From Acidiflorens sp963841945 (GTDB lineage: Bacteria; Acidobacteriota; Terriglobia; Terriglobales; Acidobacteriaceae): a DNA stretch of 64,000 nucleotides. Below the pieces are notes generated by a model. That model saw nothing but the letters and a program-made list of their open reading frames with translations, searched no databases and was not told the DNA's origin. Below, piece after piece: positions 36,751 to 45,243 of the stretch (its first letter is position 1; the number at the start of each line of letters is the position of its first letter). The position numbers were made by a program, and so were the translations under genes. The stretch is taken from the NCBI GenBank assembly GCA_963841945.1, contig CAWJFC010000015.1, forward strand, positions 124,001-188,000, written 5' to 3'.

Positions 36751-37350
36751 ATGACGAACGTGAGCGATCGCGAGCGGTACACACCGGGTCCGGCCAACAT
36801 GGCGCGGATACAAAAGGACCGGGGACAAAACGGTGAAGAAAAGTGGACGCTCGTACTGGTTCGAGAACTGCGCCACTCACCGGAAAAGGTCTGGCAGGCG
36901 CTGACCGACCCGGAACAGTTGCGCGAGTGGGCACCTTTTGACGCCGATGGGAGCCTGAGCATAGCTGGAGCCAAAGTGAAGTTGACCACGGTGGGAGCGC
37001 CCGTGCCGCGCATCACAGAGACGACCGTAACGCGCGCCGAGGAGGCGGAAGTCCTGGAGTACAAGTGGGGTGACTTCGATATGCGCTGGCAACTCGAAGG
37101 CCTGGTTGAAGGAGGGACGCGGCTGACGCTGTGGGCCAACATCGGTCACCGTTTTATCGCGATGGGCGCTGCCGGGTGGCACATTTGTTTCGATGTGCTG
37201 GATCGGCTGCTTAGCGGAACACCGATCGGCCGCATGGTTGGGCCCGCGGCGATGAAGTTCGGCGGCTGGCACCAACTGCACGCCGAATATGCAAAGCAGT
37301 TCGGAGTTGAAACGATCAACTGGCCGCCAGCGGAAGGTCAAAAATCATGA
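36751..37350 (+). CDS. SRPBCC (AHSA1/START-like) domain protein
   Basis: 199 residues from the ATG at 36751, which has AAGGA upstream and lies 8 bases after the VOC gene. The helix-grip fold is shown by LVRELRHSPEKVWQALTDPEQLREWAPF and the late WHICFDVLDRLLSGTPIG. These proteins bind hydrophobic ligands. The ArsR-VOC-SRPBCC set is a common small operon in bacteria, but the substrate is not known. Cytoplasmic. Confidence 0.9.
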   Translation: MTNVSDRERYTPGPANMARIQKDRGQNGEEKWTLVLVRELRHSPEKVWQALTDPEQLREWAPFDADGSLSIAGAKVKLTTVGAPVPRITETTVTRAEEAEVLEYKWGDFDMRWQLEGLVEGGTRLTLWANIGHRFIAMGAAGWHICFDVLDRLLSGTPIGRMVGPAAMKFGGWHQLHAEYAKQFGVETINWPPAEGQKS

Positions 37351-37404
37351 ATCGAGGAGGAGGTAAAACAATGCCCCAACCACCGAAGACGCAATAAGAA
37401 GGAG

Positions 37405-37950
37405 TTGTCACCAGAACAAAGTAAGAGACTACTCGACGTATTGAAAGTTCGCTTTGAGAAAAACATGAACCGCCATGAAGGACTTGAATGGTCTCAGGTA
37501 CAAGCAAAGCTGGAAGCGAAAACCGAGAAACTCTGGTCGCTGAGTGAAATGGAAAGAACGGGCGGTGAGCCGGATGTGGTTGGACACGATAAAAAGACGG
37601 GCGAGTACATTTTTTATGATTGTTCAGCGGAGAGTCCAAAAGAGCGCAGAAGTCTTTGCTACGACCGTGACGCGCTGGACTCGAGGAAGGAACATAAACC
37701 AAAAGACAATGCTGTTGGCATGGCAGCGGCTATGGGCATTGAGTTATTGTCGGAAGAACAATATCGAGAACTGCAAAAACTTGGAGAGTTCGATACGAAG
37801 ACCTCGAGTTGGGTGAAAACACCTGAGGATGTCAGAAAGCTCGGCGGCGCGCTGTTTTGCGATCGGCGCTTCAACACGGTTTTTGTGTATCACAATGGGG
37901 CGGAATCTTATTATGCGGGCCGGGCATTCCGTGGGTGGCTGAGGGTCTAG
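37405..37950 (+). CDS. DUF4256 protein, 5' end probably frameshifted
   Basis: A 181-residue protein that matches DUF4256 well along its length: VRFEKNMNRHEGLEW, LWSLSEMERTGGEPDVVG, YIFYDCSAESPKERRSLCYD, then ALFCDRRFNTVFVYHNGAESYYAGRAFRG. Function unknown. The frame's only start is a TTG at 37405 with no spacing from its purine tract. An ATG at 37371, behind AGGAGGAGGT, encodes MPQPPKT in another frame. Removing one C near 37392 would give MPQPPKTNKKELSPEQ, the expected N-terminus. A one-base insertion or sequencing error is likely. Confidence 0.88.
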   Translation: MSPEQSKRLLDVLKVRFEKNMNRHEGLEWSQVQAKLEAKTEKLWSLSEMERTGGEPDVVGHDKKTGEYIFYDCSAESPKERRSLCYDRDALDSRKEHKPKDNAVGMAAAMGIELLSEEQYRELQKLGEFDTKTSSWVKTPEDVRKLGGALFCDRRFNTVFVYHNGAESYYAGRAFRGWLRV

Positions 37951-38146
37951 CGAGAGAAGTTTGCGAGTTAGGAGTGGCTGCGGTGGTATGTCAGCCCCGA
38001 GTGTTGTTGGGGCGATGTGGATCAGGACCGGACTCTAAGCGTATGCATGTTTTTGCGGCAATCGAGGCGCGTCAACGCAGCTCCTAGCCAAGTTTTTGCC
38101 TTGTATTTACTGGTAGGGCCGCACATTGAGGTGTGACGTTTCGGTC

Positions 38147-38174
38147 TTGACAGCGCTCCGGTCGTTCTTATAAT
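38147..38174 (+). promoter_or_regulatory. Strong sigma70-type promoter upstream of the GloVer genes
   Basis: TTGACA (38147-38152), a 16-base spacer and a perfect TATAAT (38169-38174), about 85 bases before the first GloVer gene. The rest of 37951-38259 holds no gene. Confidence 0.75.
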
Positions 38175-38259
38175 GGATGCGCCTCGCCAAAGAGCTGGTC
38201 CCGCTCGTTGAGACGCAACGCCGGTCGAGGCGAAATCCCCCCAAAAGAGGTTCGTGCTT

Positions 38260-39705
38260 ATGAGTGCTATCCGTGGCACCCTGACGCTCGTTGTGTTTTC
38301 TGCGCTGCTGCTTATCGCCGCTCGTGCGGCGCGCGCGCAAACCGAGACTCTGCTCTACAACTTCTGTTCTGAGCCAAATTGTGTGGACGGTGAGGGTCCT
38401 GCCTCCAGCCTTACTCGCGACGGGCCAGGTAACTTCTACGGGACTACCGCACTGGGCGGCACGAATATGTCTGGGACCGTCTTTGAGCTTTCTCCCAATG
38501 GGGCCGGCGGCTACACCGAGACTGTGCTGTACAGTTTTTGTTCGGTGCAGAACTGCGCGGATGGCAATGACCCAATGTCTACTCTGATTTTCGACAGTGC
38601 CGGAAATCTCTACGGGACGGCCTGCTCCGGTGGCGCCGACGGACAGGGCGTCACTTCAGCGTGCGGCGATGGCTTTGACGGATATGGCGTCGTGTTCGAG
38701 CTGAGCCCAGAGCCGCCCGGTGGTTGCCCAAGCGGCAGCAACCGAGGTAATGCCTGGTGCGAAACCGTCCTCCACAGTTTCACGTCAAGCCCCGACGGCG
38801 CGTCCCCATTCGCCGGGATCACCTGGGACCCTTCGGGCAACCTGTATGGCACTACTTATGGGGGAGGCAGCGGAATGGGGACGGTTTACGAATTGTCTCC
38901 GAACGGCAGTGGTGGATGGAATGAGTCTGTGCTCTACAGCTTTTGCGCGCAGCCGAGTTGCGCGGATGGCGCGCACCCCGACGGGCAGGTGCAAGCCTTG
39001 AATGGAAACCTTTACGCGACGAGCGAAAGTGGCGGCGCTTACGCGGCTGGCACTGTGTTCGGGCTAAGCCCCCAACCGGTCGGCGGGTGCCCCAGTGGCA
39101 GCTATCCCGGTAATGGTTGGTGCGAGGCCATTCTTCATGCTTTCGCGGGACACCCCACAGACGGCAACTCCCCCTCTGGCACTCCGGTGTTCGATAGCGC
39201 CGGAAATCTTTATGGCACGACCGTTTATGGCGGTATCGGGAGATGCGAATCGGTCCTAGGGTGCGGCACAGTTTGGAAGCTGGCTCCTTCCGGTGGAGAG
39301 TACACGGAGGAGGTTCTTCATTCCTTCATGTCCGGGCCCGGGCTCTTCGGATGCTGCTTTTCGATTCAAGCTCCCGACCTTCCCGGGGCTGGGGTTGTGC
39401 TCGATTCTTCGGGAAATATCTACGGCATGACCGAATACGGCGGCAACCCCTCATACTGCCAGGAAAAAGGCAAAAGAGCCGATCAACAAGGTTGCGGCGC
39501 GATGTTCGAACTCACAAGGCCCCCCAAAAGGGTCAAATATAAAACTGAGCTTGTGTGGATTTTCGGTTTGATGAACGGCGCTCATCCTGTGAGCAGCCTG
39601 ATTGTTAATGGCGGCAATCTCTACGGAACGACTTACGATGGTGGCCTCGGCGACTTTTGTCCGTACCTTGAGGGCTGCGGGGTCGCGTTCGAGTTCACTC
39701 CGTAG
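38260..39705 (+). CDS. Secreted GloVer-repeat protein 1
   Basis: 481 residues from the ATG at 38260 (a GTG lies two codons earlier). A signal peptide ending in AARAARAQ is followed by 6-7 tandem units of about 50-70 residues. Each has the sequence pattern GNLYGTTxxGG, then GTVxELSPxG, then xVLYSFC. This is the GloVer repeat seen in acidobacterial extracellular proteins, probably a beta-propeller-like surface or secreted fold. Paired cysteines (FCSEPNCVDG type) suggest disulfides. No enzymatic motif. A paralogue follows after 97 bases. Confidence 0.88.
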   Translation: MSAIRGTLTLVVFSALLLIAARAARAQTETLLYNFCSEPNCVDGEGPASSLTRDGPGNFYGTTALGGTNMSGTVFELSPNGAGGYTETVLYSFCSVQNCADGNDPMSTLIFDSAGNLYGTACSGGADGQGVTSACGDGFDGYGVVFELSPEPPGGCPSGSNRGNAWCETVLHSFTSSPDGASPFAGITWDPSGNLYGTTYGGGSGMGTVYELSPNGSGGWNESVLYSFCAQPSCADGAHPDGQVQALNGNLYATSESGGAYAAGTVFGLSPQPVGGCPSGSYPGNGWCEAILHAFAGHPTDGNSPSGTPVFDSAGNLYGTTVYGGIGRCESVLGCGTVWKLAPSGGEYTEEVLHSFMSGPGLFGCCFSIQAPDLPGAGVVLDSSGNIYGMTEYGGNPSYCQEKGKRADQQGCGAMFELTRPPKRVKYKTELVWIFGLMNGAHPVSSLIVNGGNLYGTTYDGGLGDFCPYLEGCGVAFEFTP

Positions 39706-39802
39706 GATTGCAAAGGTACTGAAAAGCCGCCACATTTTTTCTAACTGCTTTTCTAACTGCCGAAAATCACGAGGAAGCTCCAGCGGAGATGGGGACAAGG
39801 AT

Positions 39803-41359
39803 ATGCGAGGCGTTCTGACGTTAGCTGTACTATTCACGTTGTTGCTGGCTACTCTTCCATCGGCGCACGCTCAACCCGAAACCGTGCTCTACAACTTCTG
39901 TTCTCAGCCGAACTGTATAGACGGTGCGAACCCCGCGGCTAGCCTCACCCCTGACGGGGCGGGCAACTTCTATGGGACCACTCAACTGGGCGGCGCGAAT
40001 ATGTATGGTACGGTCTTCGAACTTTCTCCAAACGGTGTTGGCGGCTACAGCGAGACTGTCTTGTACAGCTTTTGTTCCCTGCAGAACTGCACAGATGGAG
40101 CATCTCCCGACTCCTATGTGACCTCCGACGGCTGCGGGAATCTCTATGGGACTACTTATTACGGAGGGCTCTTCGCATCTGGCTCCTATTCTGGATATGG
40201 CCTCGTGTTCGAGCTGAGTCCGGAGGCGGGCGGTGCTTGCCCAAGCGGCAGCAACAGCGGTAATGGCTGGTGCGAGACCGTGCTGTACAACTTCATGTCA
40301 ACGCCCGACGGCGCTTTCCCGTTCTCCGGGCTCACTTGGGACTCGTACGGCAACCTCTATGGCACAACTTATGGCGGAGGCAGCGGAACGGGGGCGGTTT
40401 ACGAGTTGTCGCCGAACGGCAAAGGCGGCTGGAGTGAGCAGATTATCTACGATAGCGGTGGTTATGCCGGGTTAACAATAGACGGCTCCGGCAATCTCTA
40501 CGGGGCCGACGACGTGGCCAATGGCCATGTCTTCGAGCTGTCACCAAACGGAAGCGGGGCGTGGAGAGCGAACATCCTTCACACCTTCACCGCCAACCGC
40601 ACCGACGGGTCGGATCCAGAAGGGACTCCTGTCCTCGACAGCGCCGGAAACATCTATGGCACGACGGTGAGTGGGGGCGCCCGAAAAGGTATGGGGACGG
40701 TTTGGAAGCTGACTCCCGCTCCAGGCGGAGAGTATACGGAGGAGATTCTTAGTTCCTTTATTTGGACGTATGGCTCCAATCCCAAGGGAACGGTGCTGCT
40801 CGACTCATCCGGGAATATCTACAGCACGACAGCATTCGGCATTCACAAATCTCCGTGCTACGACGGATGCGGCACCGTCTTCGAATTGGTGGCCGGCGGT
40901 TCCGGATACGAATGGGCACTGGTCTGGACTTTCAATGGTACAGACGGCGGTAACCCAGTTGACACCTTGATTCTGGACGGCGGCAATCTTTATGGGACGA
41001 CGTACGGCGGCGGGACATCCAGCTACTGTCCGGGCGCCGGTGGTTGCGGCGTGGCGATCGAAGTTAATCCATTGGCTCGGGTGACAACGACTGGCCTCAC
41101 TTCTTCGCCGAATCCATCCACTTATGGAGCGGCGGTGACCTTTACGGCAGTAGTCACTCCTGCGCCTCCAGATGGAGAAATGGTAACGTTTGAGCATGGG
41201 TTGAAGGTACTGGGAACGGCACCGTTGCACGGCGGTACGGCGACATTCACGACTTCGACGTTGCCCCCGGGCACGCCACACATCAAAGCGGTGTACGGCG
41301 GTGACCTGACGCTCGAAGGCAGCACTTCGAAGGGAGTGCAGCAGGTGGTGGAGAAGTAA
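39803..41359 (+). CDS. Secreted GloVer-repeat protein 2 with C-terminal Ig-like domain
   Basis: 518 residues from the ATG at 39803, chosen because the signal peptide (MRGVLTLAVLFTLLLATLPSAHAQ-like) starts there; the frame is open to 39602. The mature N-terminus is nearly identical to that of the preceding protein (ETVLYNFCSQPNC), and the same GNLYGTTYGGG units follow. The last 95 residues form a bacterial Ig-like domain (SSPNPSTYGAAVTFTAVVTP and KAVYGGD). It arose by tandem duplication, with the Ig-like module present only here. Function unknown; likely cell-surface or matrix. Confidence 0.88.
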   Translation: MRGVLTLAVLFTLLLATLPSAHAQPETVLYNFCSQPNCIDGANPAASLTPDGAGNFYGTTQLGGANMYGTVFELSPNGVGGYSETVLYSFCSLQNCTDGASPDSYVTSDGCGNLYGTTYYGGLFASGSYSGYGLVFELSPEAGGACPSGSNSGNGWCETVLYNFMSTPDGAFPFSGLTWDSYGNLYGTTYGGGSGTGAVYELSPNGKGGWSEQIIYDSGGYAGLTIDGSGNLYGADDVANGHVFELSPNGSGAWRANILHTFTANRTDGSDPEGTPVLDSAGNIYGTTVSGGARKGMGTVWKLTPAPGGEYTEEILSSFIWTYGSNPKGTVLLDSSGNIYSTTAFGIHKSPCYDGCGTVFELVAGGSGYEWALVWTFNGTDGGNPVDTLILDGGNLYGTTYGGGTSSYCPGAGGCGVAIEVNPLARVTTTGLTSSPNPSTYGAAVTFTAVVTPAPPDGEMVTFEHGLKVLGTAPLHGGTATFTTSTLPPGTPHIKAVYGGDLTLEGSTSKGVQQVVEK

Positions 41360-41678
41360 ACCGCCAAGGACTTCCTCCGGATTATCGCCTGAAGATTGAC
41401 GCTCGGCATCGCGCGGCTTTTCTTCTGCATTGTGCGGAAGAAGGTAGAGACGTGAGGTTCAGGCGGCAAATTCAATTCAAGACGACGCCCATCAACCTCA
41501 ACGTACTCGCTTGATAAAACTCGATTTCACCTCATGAGCGCGCCAGCGCCCGGCCTCAGCGGAATTTAAGCCACACACATATGTTTACTATCTAGACAAG
41601 CGCTCTAACACTCTCATTTTCCATGTCCCCCGGCATGATTGACACGGACGAGATTCTGCAATACTCTGAGGCGAATAT
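41360..41678. other. Gene-free region before the radical SAM gene
   Basis: It starts with ACCGCCAAGGAC, a fragment of the CCACCAAGG repeat family. No gene or strong promoter is visible in the remainder. Confidence 0.4.
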
Positions 41679-42824
41679 ATGGCGAACATCACGAAGACGC
41701 CGATGGAGTTTTTGCCCTTTGGTCAGGGGAATTGCGGAAAGGCGGCCAGCGTCCTCTCTACTGACGCCGTCTTAGTGAACGGGTTGGCGAACAGCGGCGC
41801 ATGGGCGAACGACGACTCGTGGTTTGAGGGGCCGCGGACGCCTGAGAGTTCGCCGCCCCGGCTGATCGGAATTGCGCGAATGGCGGCGGATGGGGAGTCG
41901 CTGCGTGAAGGGCATAACGTTGAATATTTTTCGCTTGAGTCGCGCTCGTTGCTGAGCCGGGTGGTGAGCAATCGGAATCTGCCTTTTACGTGGGCAATTA
42001 ATCCTTATCGCGGATGCGAGTTTGCCTGCAAGTATTGCTATGCGCGCTATACGCATGAGTTCATGGAATTGCGCGAGGGGGTGGATTTCGAGCGGAAGAT
42101 TTTTGTGAAGCAACGGGCGGCGGAGTTGCTGTGGCATGAGTTGAAGAAGGTGAAGCGCGGGGAGCAGATTGCGATTGGGACGGCGACGGATCCTTATCAA
42201 CCGGCAGAGCGTCGGTACGAGAGGACGCGGGCGATTCTGGAGGAGCTGGCTCGGCACGCGGGGCTGGAGATTGGGATTGTGACGAAGTCGAATCTGGTGA
42301 CGCGGGACGCGGAGATTCTGCGGCGAGTGGCGGAGAAGAACGACGTTTTCGTCAACGTGACGGTGACGACGGTGGACGTGGAACTGGCGCGAAAATTGGA
42401 GCCGAGGGCGCCGCGTCCTGATTTGCGGCTGGAAGCGGTGCGGCAGTTGAACCTGGCGGGCGTACATGCGGGAGTAATTTGCGCGCCGGTTTTGCCGGAG
42501 ATTACGGATAAGCCGCGAGACTTGGAGGCGCTCGTCAAGGCCGCGCGAGAGGCGGGAGCGAAATATATCTATGCGAATCCTTTGTTTTTGAAGCCTTGTT
42601 CGGGGGCGGTGTTTCTGCCGTTCTTGGAGCGGGAGTTCCCTGCCCTGGTGGAGGTTTATCGGGCGCGGTACAGGGACAGGGCATTTTTGCCGAAGGGATA
42701 TGCGGAGCGGCTGTCACGGCTGATGCTGGCCTTGCGGGATAAGTACGGGTTCAGTTCTAGACATGGACGGACGAGTCAGAGGACACATGTGGCTGCGGAC
42801 GAGCAGCTGGGGTTGTGGAGCTAG
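41679..42824 (+). CDS. Radical SAM protein of the spore-photoproduct-lyase-like family
   Basis: A 381-residue radical SAM enzyme. The 4Fe-4S cluster site is CEFACKYCYAR, with Cys113, Cys117 and Cys120. The SAM-binding region follows (AIGTATDPYQPAERRYERTR, then GIVTKSNLVTRD). The surrounding INPYRGCEFACKYCYARY is typical of the SplB-like/Rv2578c group in non-sporulating bacteria. The substrate is unknown. The first 70 residues are variable. Cytoplasmic; a stand-alone gene. Confidence 0.93.
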   Translation: MANITKTPMEFLPFGQGNCGKAASVLSTDAVLVNGLANSGAWANDDSWFEGPRTPESSPPRLIGIARMAADGESLREGHNVEYFSLESRSLLSRVVSNRNLPFTWAINPYRGCEFACKYCYARYTHEFMELREGVDFERKIFVKQRAAELLWHELKKVKRGEQIAIGTATDPYQPAERRYERTRAILEELARHAGLEIGIVTKSNLVTRDAEILRRVAEKNDVFVNVTVTTVDVELARKLEPRAPRPDLRLEAVRQLNLAGVHAGVICAPVLPEITDKPRDLEALVKAAREAGAKYIYANPLFLKPCSGAVFLPFLEREFPALVEVYRARYRDRAFLPKGYAERLSRLMLALRDKYGFSSRHGRTSQRTHVAADEQLGLWS

Positions 42825-42826
42825 TG

Positions 42827-42862
42827 GTGACCGGTCGCCGACCATCGGTCACCGGTCGCCAT
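42827..42862. repeat. Short repeat, GTGACCGGTCGCCG type
   Basis: Two copies of an ATCGGTCACCGGTCGCC-like unit in 36 bases, related to the stretch inserted in lhr at 58590-58625. Confidence 0.55.
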
Positions 42863-42867
42863 TTTTC

Positions 42868-43470
42868 TTACCAGAGACCTGGAATTAGAGCTGGAACCCT
42901 CTTTTTGTAGTCTTCAAACTTCTGGCCGAAGGTCTGTTTTAAAAGACGCTCTTCTAAATGGACTCGGATGTAGGTTCCGAGTAAGAAAATGACGCAGCCG
43001 GCGAGGAGTGGCAGGATGGGTGACACGACCAGACCGGTGGCGATCAACATGCCGAACATGCCGGCGTAGATGGGATTGCGAACGTGGCGATAGGGCCCGT
43101 CCTGGATGAGGTCGTGATCTTCGACGATGCGAGCGGCTAGCGACCACTGCTTGCCGAGCTGGCGGGCGGCGGCGTTTACGAAGGCGGCGGAGAAAGCGGC
43201 GATGGAGAGCGCGAGGAGGGTGAGAATCCACGCGAGCGCCGGCCGCTGAAACCCAATCGGAGAACCGCGATGGAGGAGAAAGGGGAACCACCAGACGGCA
43301 AAGTATCCGACAGCCTGAAGGGCCATGCCGAGGTAGGAGGTGAGGTCGCGGCGGGCGGCTTGGATACGATCGTGCGGTCGCCGACGCAGCCAGAAGGTGA
43401 GGCCGAACCACCACCAACAGACGATCACTCCGTAGAAGGCGACCTTTGCGGCAGTGGATGCAGATGGCAT
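42868..43470 (-). CDS. Isoprenylcysteine carboxyl methyltransferase-like membrane protein
   Basis: A 200-residue protein with about five membrane helices. The SAM-binding motif of the ICMT/PEMT family is near the C-terminus: LIQDGPYRHVRNPIYAGMFGML, then HLEERLLKQTFGQKFEDYKKRVPALIPG. Bacterial members methylate small lipids or thiols; the substrate here is unknown. Full length. Convergent with the radical SAM gene. Confidence 0.9.
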   Translation of the reverse strand: MPSASTAAKVAFYGVIVCWWWFGLTFWLRRRPHDRIQAARRDLTSYLGMALQAVGYFAVWWFPFLLHRGSPIGFQRPALAWILTLLALSIAAFSAAFVNAAARQLGKQWSLAARIVEDHDLIQDGPYRHVRNPIYAGMFGMLIATGLVVSPILPLLAGCVIFLLGTYIRVHLEERLLKQTFGQKFEDYKKRVPALIPGLW

Positions 43471-43576
43471 GGATGGCGCGCCAGAAGATTGGAACTTTCG
43501 TAACTCTACACCACGCCAGGGGCTTTCCTATACTTGAGTCGGTTGTACAACATGGCAGCTTAACTTGCGAAGGCGT

Positions 43577-43642
43577 TAACCACCAGGGACACGAAGGAAA
43601 CCTTGAAGCGAGCAGCCCTGGTGATACTTCGTGGTGGTGATT
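43577..43642. repeat. Dispersed repeat, CCACCAGGGACACGAAGG family, complete copy
   Basis: TTAACCACCAGGGACACGAAGG opens the element and ACTTCGTGGTGGTGA closes it, so the ends are inverted relative to each other. It lies just upstream of the Sel1-repeat gene. Confidence 0.65.
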
Positions 43643-43689
43643 CGCGCCTTCTATTGCAGAGTGGTTAGGCGAGTACTTCCAGGGTGTTT

Positions 43690-44517
43690 ATGAAGAGGAT
43701 CCTCACGATGCGTTCCCGGATTATTCTCGCAATCTTCGCAGGAATTTTGTTCTCGTTCTGCGCGCTGGGATGGGCGCAAAGCGGGTCTCCGGATGCGCTG
43801 TTTCAGCGGGGACTGGACGCGATTACGGGCATAGGCGATACGAGCAATATTGCGGCGGGGATCGACTATTTCCGCCGGTCGGCGGATCTGGGTTATGGGC
43901 CGGCGCAAGTGGCGCTTGGGTATTACTACGAGATCGGGGTTATACCGGGGAACCAGGGACAGCCGTCGCTGGAGCTTTATAAAAAAGCCGCGCAGCGCGG
44001 GGATGTGCTAGCGGCGTGGATGCTGGGACGGCGGTACTACTTGGGGCTTGGAGTTGGCCAGGACGTGGAGGCCGCTAAGAAATGGTTTAAGATGGCGGCC
44101 GATCAGAATAGTGCTTACGGAGCGTACTATCTGGGCCGGGCGGTGGCGGAGAAGGATCCGGCGAAGGCGTTGGGGCTGTTCAAGATCGCGGCTGAGCAGG
44201 GATTGCCACAGGCGCAATATTTTTATGGCAAGGCCCTGAAGGATGGCGCGGGCGCGTCGCCCGACAAGTTCAATGGCTATGTTTGGCTGTTGATTGCGGC
44301 CGATGCGGGATATGAGGCGGCGGCTGACAGCCTGGGACAGATGCGCGGCGTGGGCGCGCTGAATGTTGACGAGATCAATCAGGCCGAGGCTAAGGCGAAA
44401 GGGATGGAACAGACGGTGGTACGGGCGATCTCGGCACGAGGGTGCTCGGGGTGGGAAGGTGAGTTTGCAGAGTTTCCGCCGCCACCGCCGCCTAATTTGC
44501 AGAATTATTGCCGGTAG
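43690..44517 (+). CDS. Secreted Sel1-repeat protein
   Basis: 275 residues from the ATG at 43690; a GTG two codons earlier is possible. A signal peptide ends near ALGWAQ. Sel1-like repeats follow, of about 36 residues each with the A-LG-YY-G--V pattern: GYGPAQVALGYYYEIG, AAWMLGRRYYLGLGVGQDVEAAKKWFKMAADQ, YGAYYLGRAVAEKDPAKAL and PQAQYFYGKALKDG. The tail is Pro-rich. Such proteins scaffold periplasmic complexes; no partner is evident. Confidence 0.9.
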   Translation: MKRILTMRSRIILAIFAGILFSFCALGWAQSGSPDALFQRGLDAITGIGDTSNIAAGIDYFRRSADLGYGPAQVALGYYYEIGVIPGNQGQPSLELYKKAAQRGDVLAAWMLGRRYYLGLGVGQDVEAAKKWFKMAADQNSAYGAYYLGRAVAEKDPAKALGLFKIAAEQGLPQAQYFYGKALKDGAGASPDKFNGYVWLLIAADAGYEAAADSLGQMRGVGALNVDEINQAEAKAKGMEQTVVRAISARGCSGWEGEFAEFPPPPPPNLQNYCR

Positions 44518-44520
44518 GGT

Positions 44521-44549
44521 TTCAGTTCTCGGTTCTCAGTTCTCAATCC
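44521..44549. repeat. Short tandem repeat, TCAGTTCTCGGTTCTCAG type
   Basis: Three units of GTTCTC(G/A) directly after the Sel1 gene. The same unit appears inside lhr near 58570. Confidence 0.55.
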
Positions 44550-44582
44550 CTTTAGAACACCATTGCCCGCTAGAATTTGAGG

Positions 44583-45125
44583 GTGAACGATTCCCTACCG
44601 CGAATTCTTGAATCGTATACGGACTACAAGCCGCCTTTTGACGTTGTGCGAAGCGTACGGATTTTGCTGCGGACAGTCCCCGAAAAATATTTGAGAGGAC
44701 TCGATTGCGTTGTGCTCAACAACTTCGAGAGTCTGCCGCGGCGCTCTCGGCTAGGAAAAGTTTGGTCGCGCAAGAGCAAACTGAAGAGGTCGGACGTTCG
44801 AGGCCTTTACCACCACAAATATCAAGGAAAGCCGCCGTGGATCGAAATCCATGTTGACAAGACATTGGATCGTTTGTCTTCATTACTATTCTGGCTGCCG
44901 CTGTTCCGGCACATTTTTCTCGGGAGGGTCCTCTATCACGAACTCGGCCACCACGTTCATAACTCTGTCCGGCCGGAGTATCGCGAGAAGGAAGATGTAG
45001 CGGAAGATTGGGGCGCCAAGTTCATGGCCAACTTCCTTAGGAAACAGTACTGGTATGCAGTTTGGCCCCTTGTAGTGGTAGGAAAAGTCCGGAGATGGAA
45101 GGCGCAGCGGCGAACTGAGGGCTGA
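44583..45125 (+). CDS. Putative zinc-dependent HExxH protein
   Basis: About 180 residues; I prefer the GTG at 44583, and a TTG at 44577 is possible. The motif YHELGHHVH (His119, Glu120, His123) is a classical HExxH zinc site, and the following Glu/Asp-rich KEDVAEDWGAKF could supply the third ligand. A hydrophobic LLFWLPLFRHIFLGRVL segment just before it may touch the membrane. The family is not recognised. It lies 118 bases upstream of asnA on the same strand. Confidence 0.65.
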   Translation: MNDSLPRILESYTDYKPPFDVVRSVRILLRTVPEKYLRGLDCVVLNNFESLPRRSRLGKVWSRKSKLKRSDVRGLYHHKYQGKPPWIEIHVDKTLDRLSSLLFWLPLFRHIFLGRVLYHELGHHVHNSVRPEYREKEDVAEDWGAKFMANFLRKQYWYAVWPLVVVGKVRRWKAQRRTEG

Positions 45126-45243
45126 CGGCTGAGAGCTGGTTTTCCAGCACACCCCTTTGTGCCCCGTGTCACAGACCATGCGTACCGGGCGGGCGTAGTC
45201 CATAGATATGAACGCGGTTCTTTATTCCACGCGCGGAGGATTC

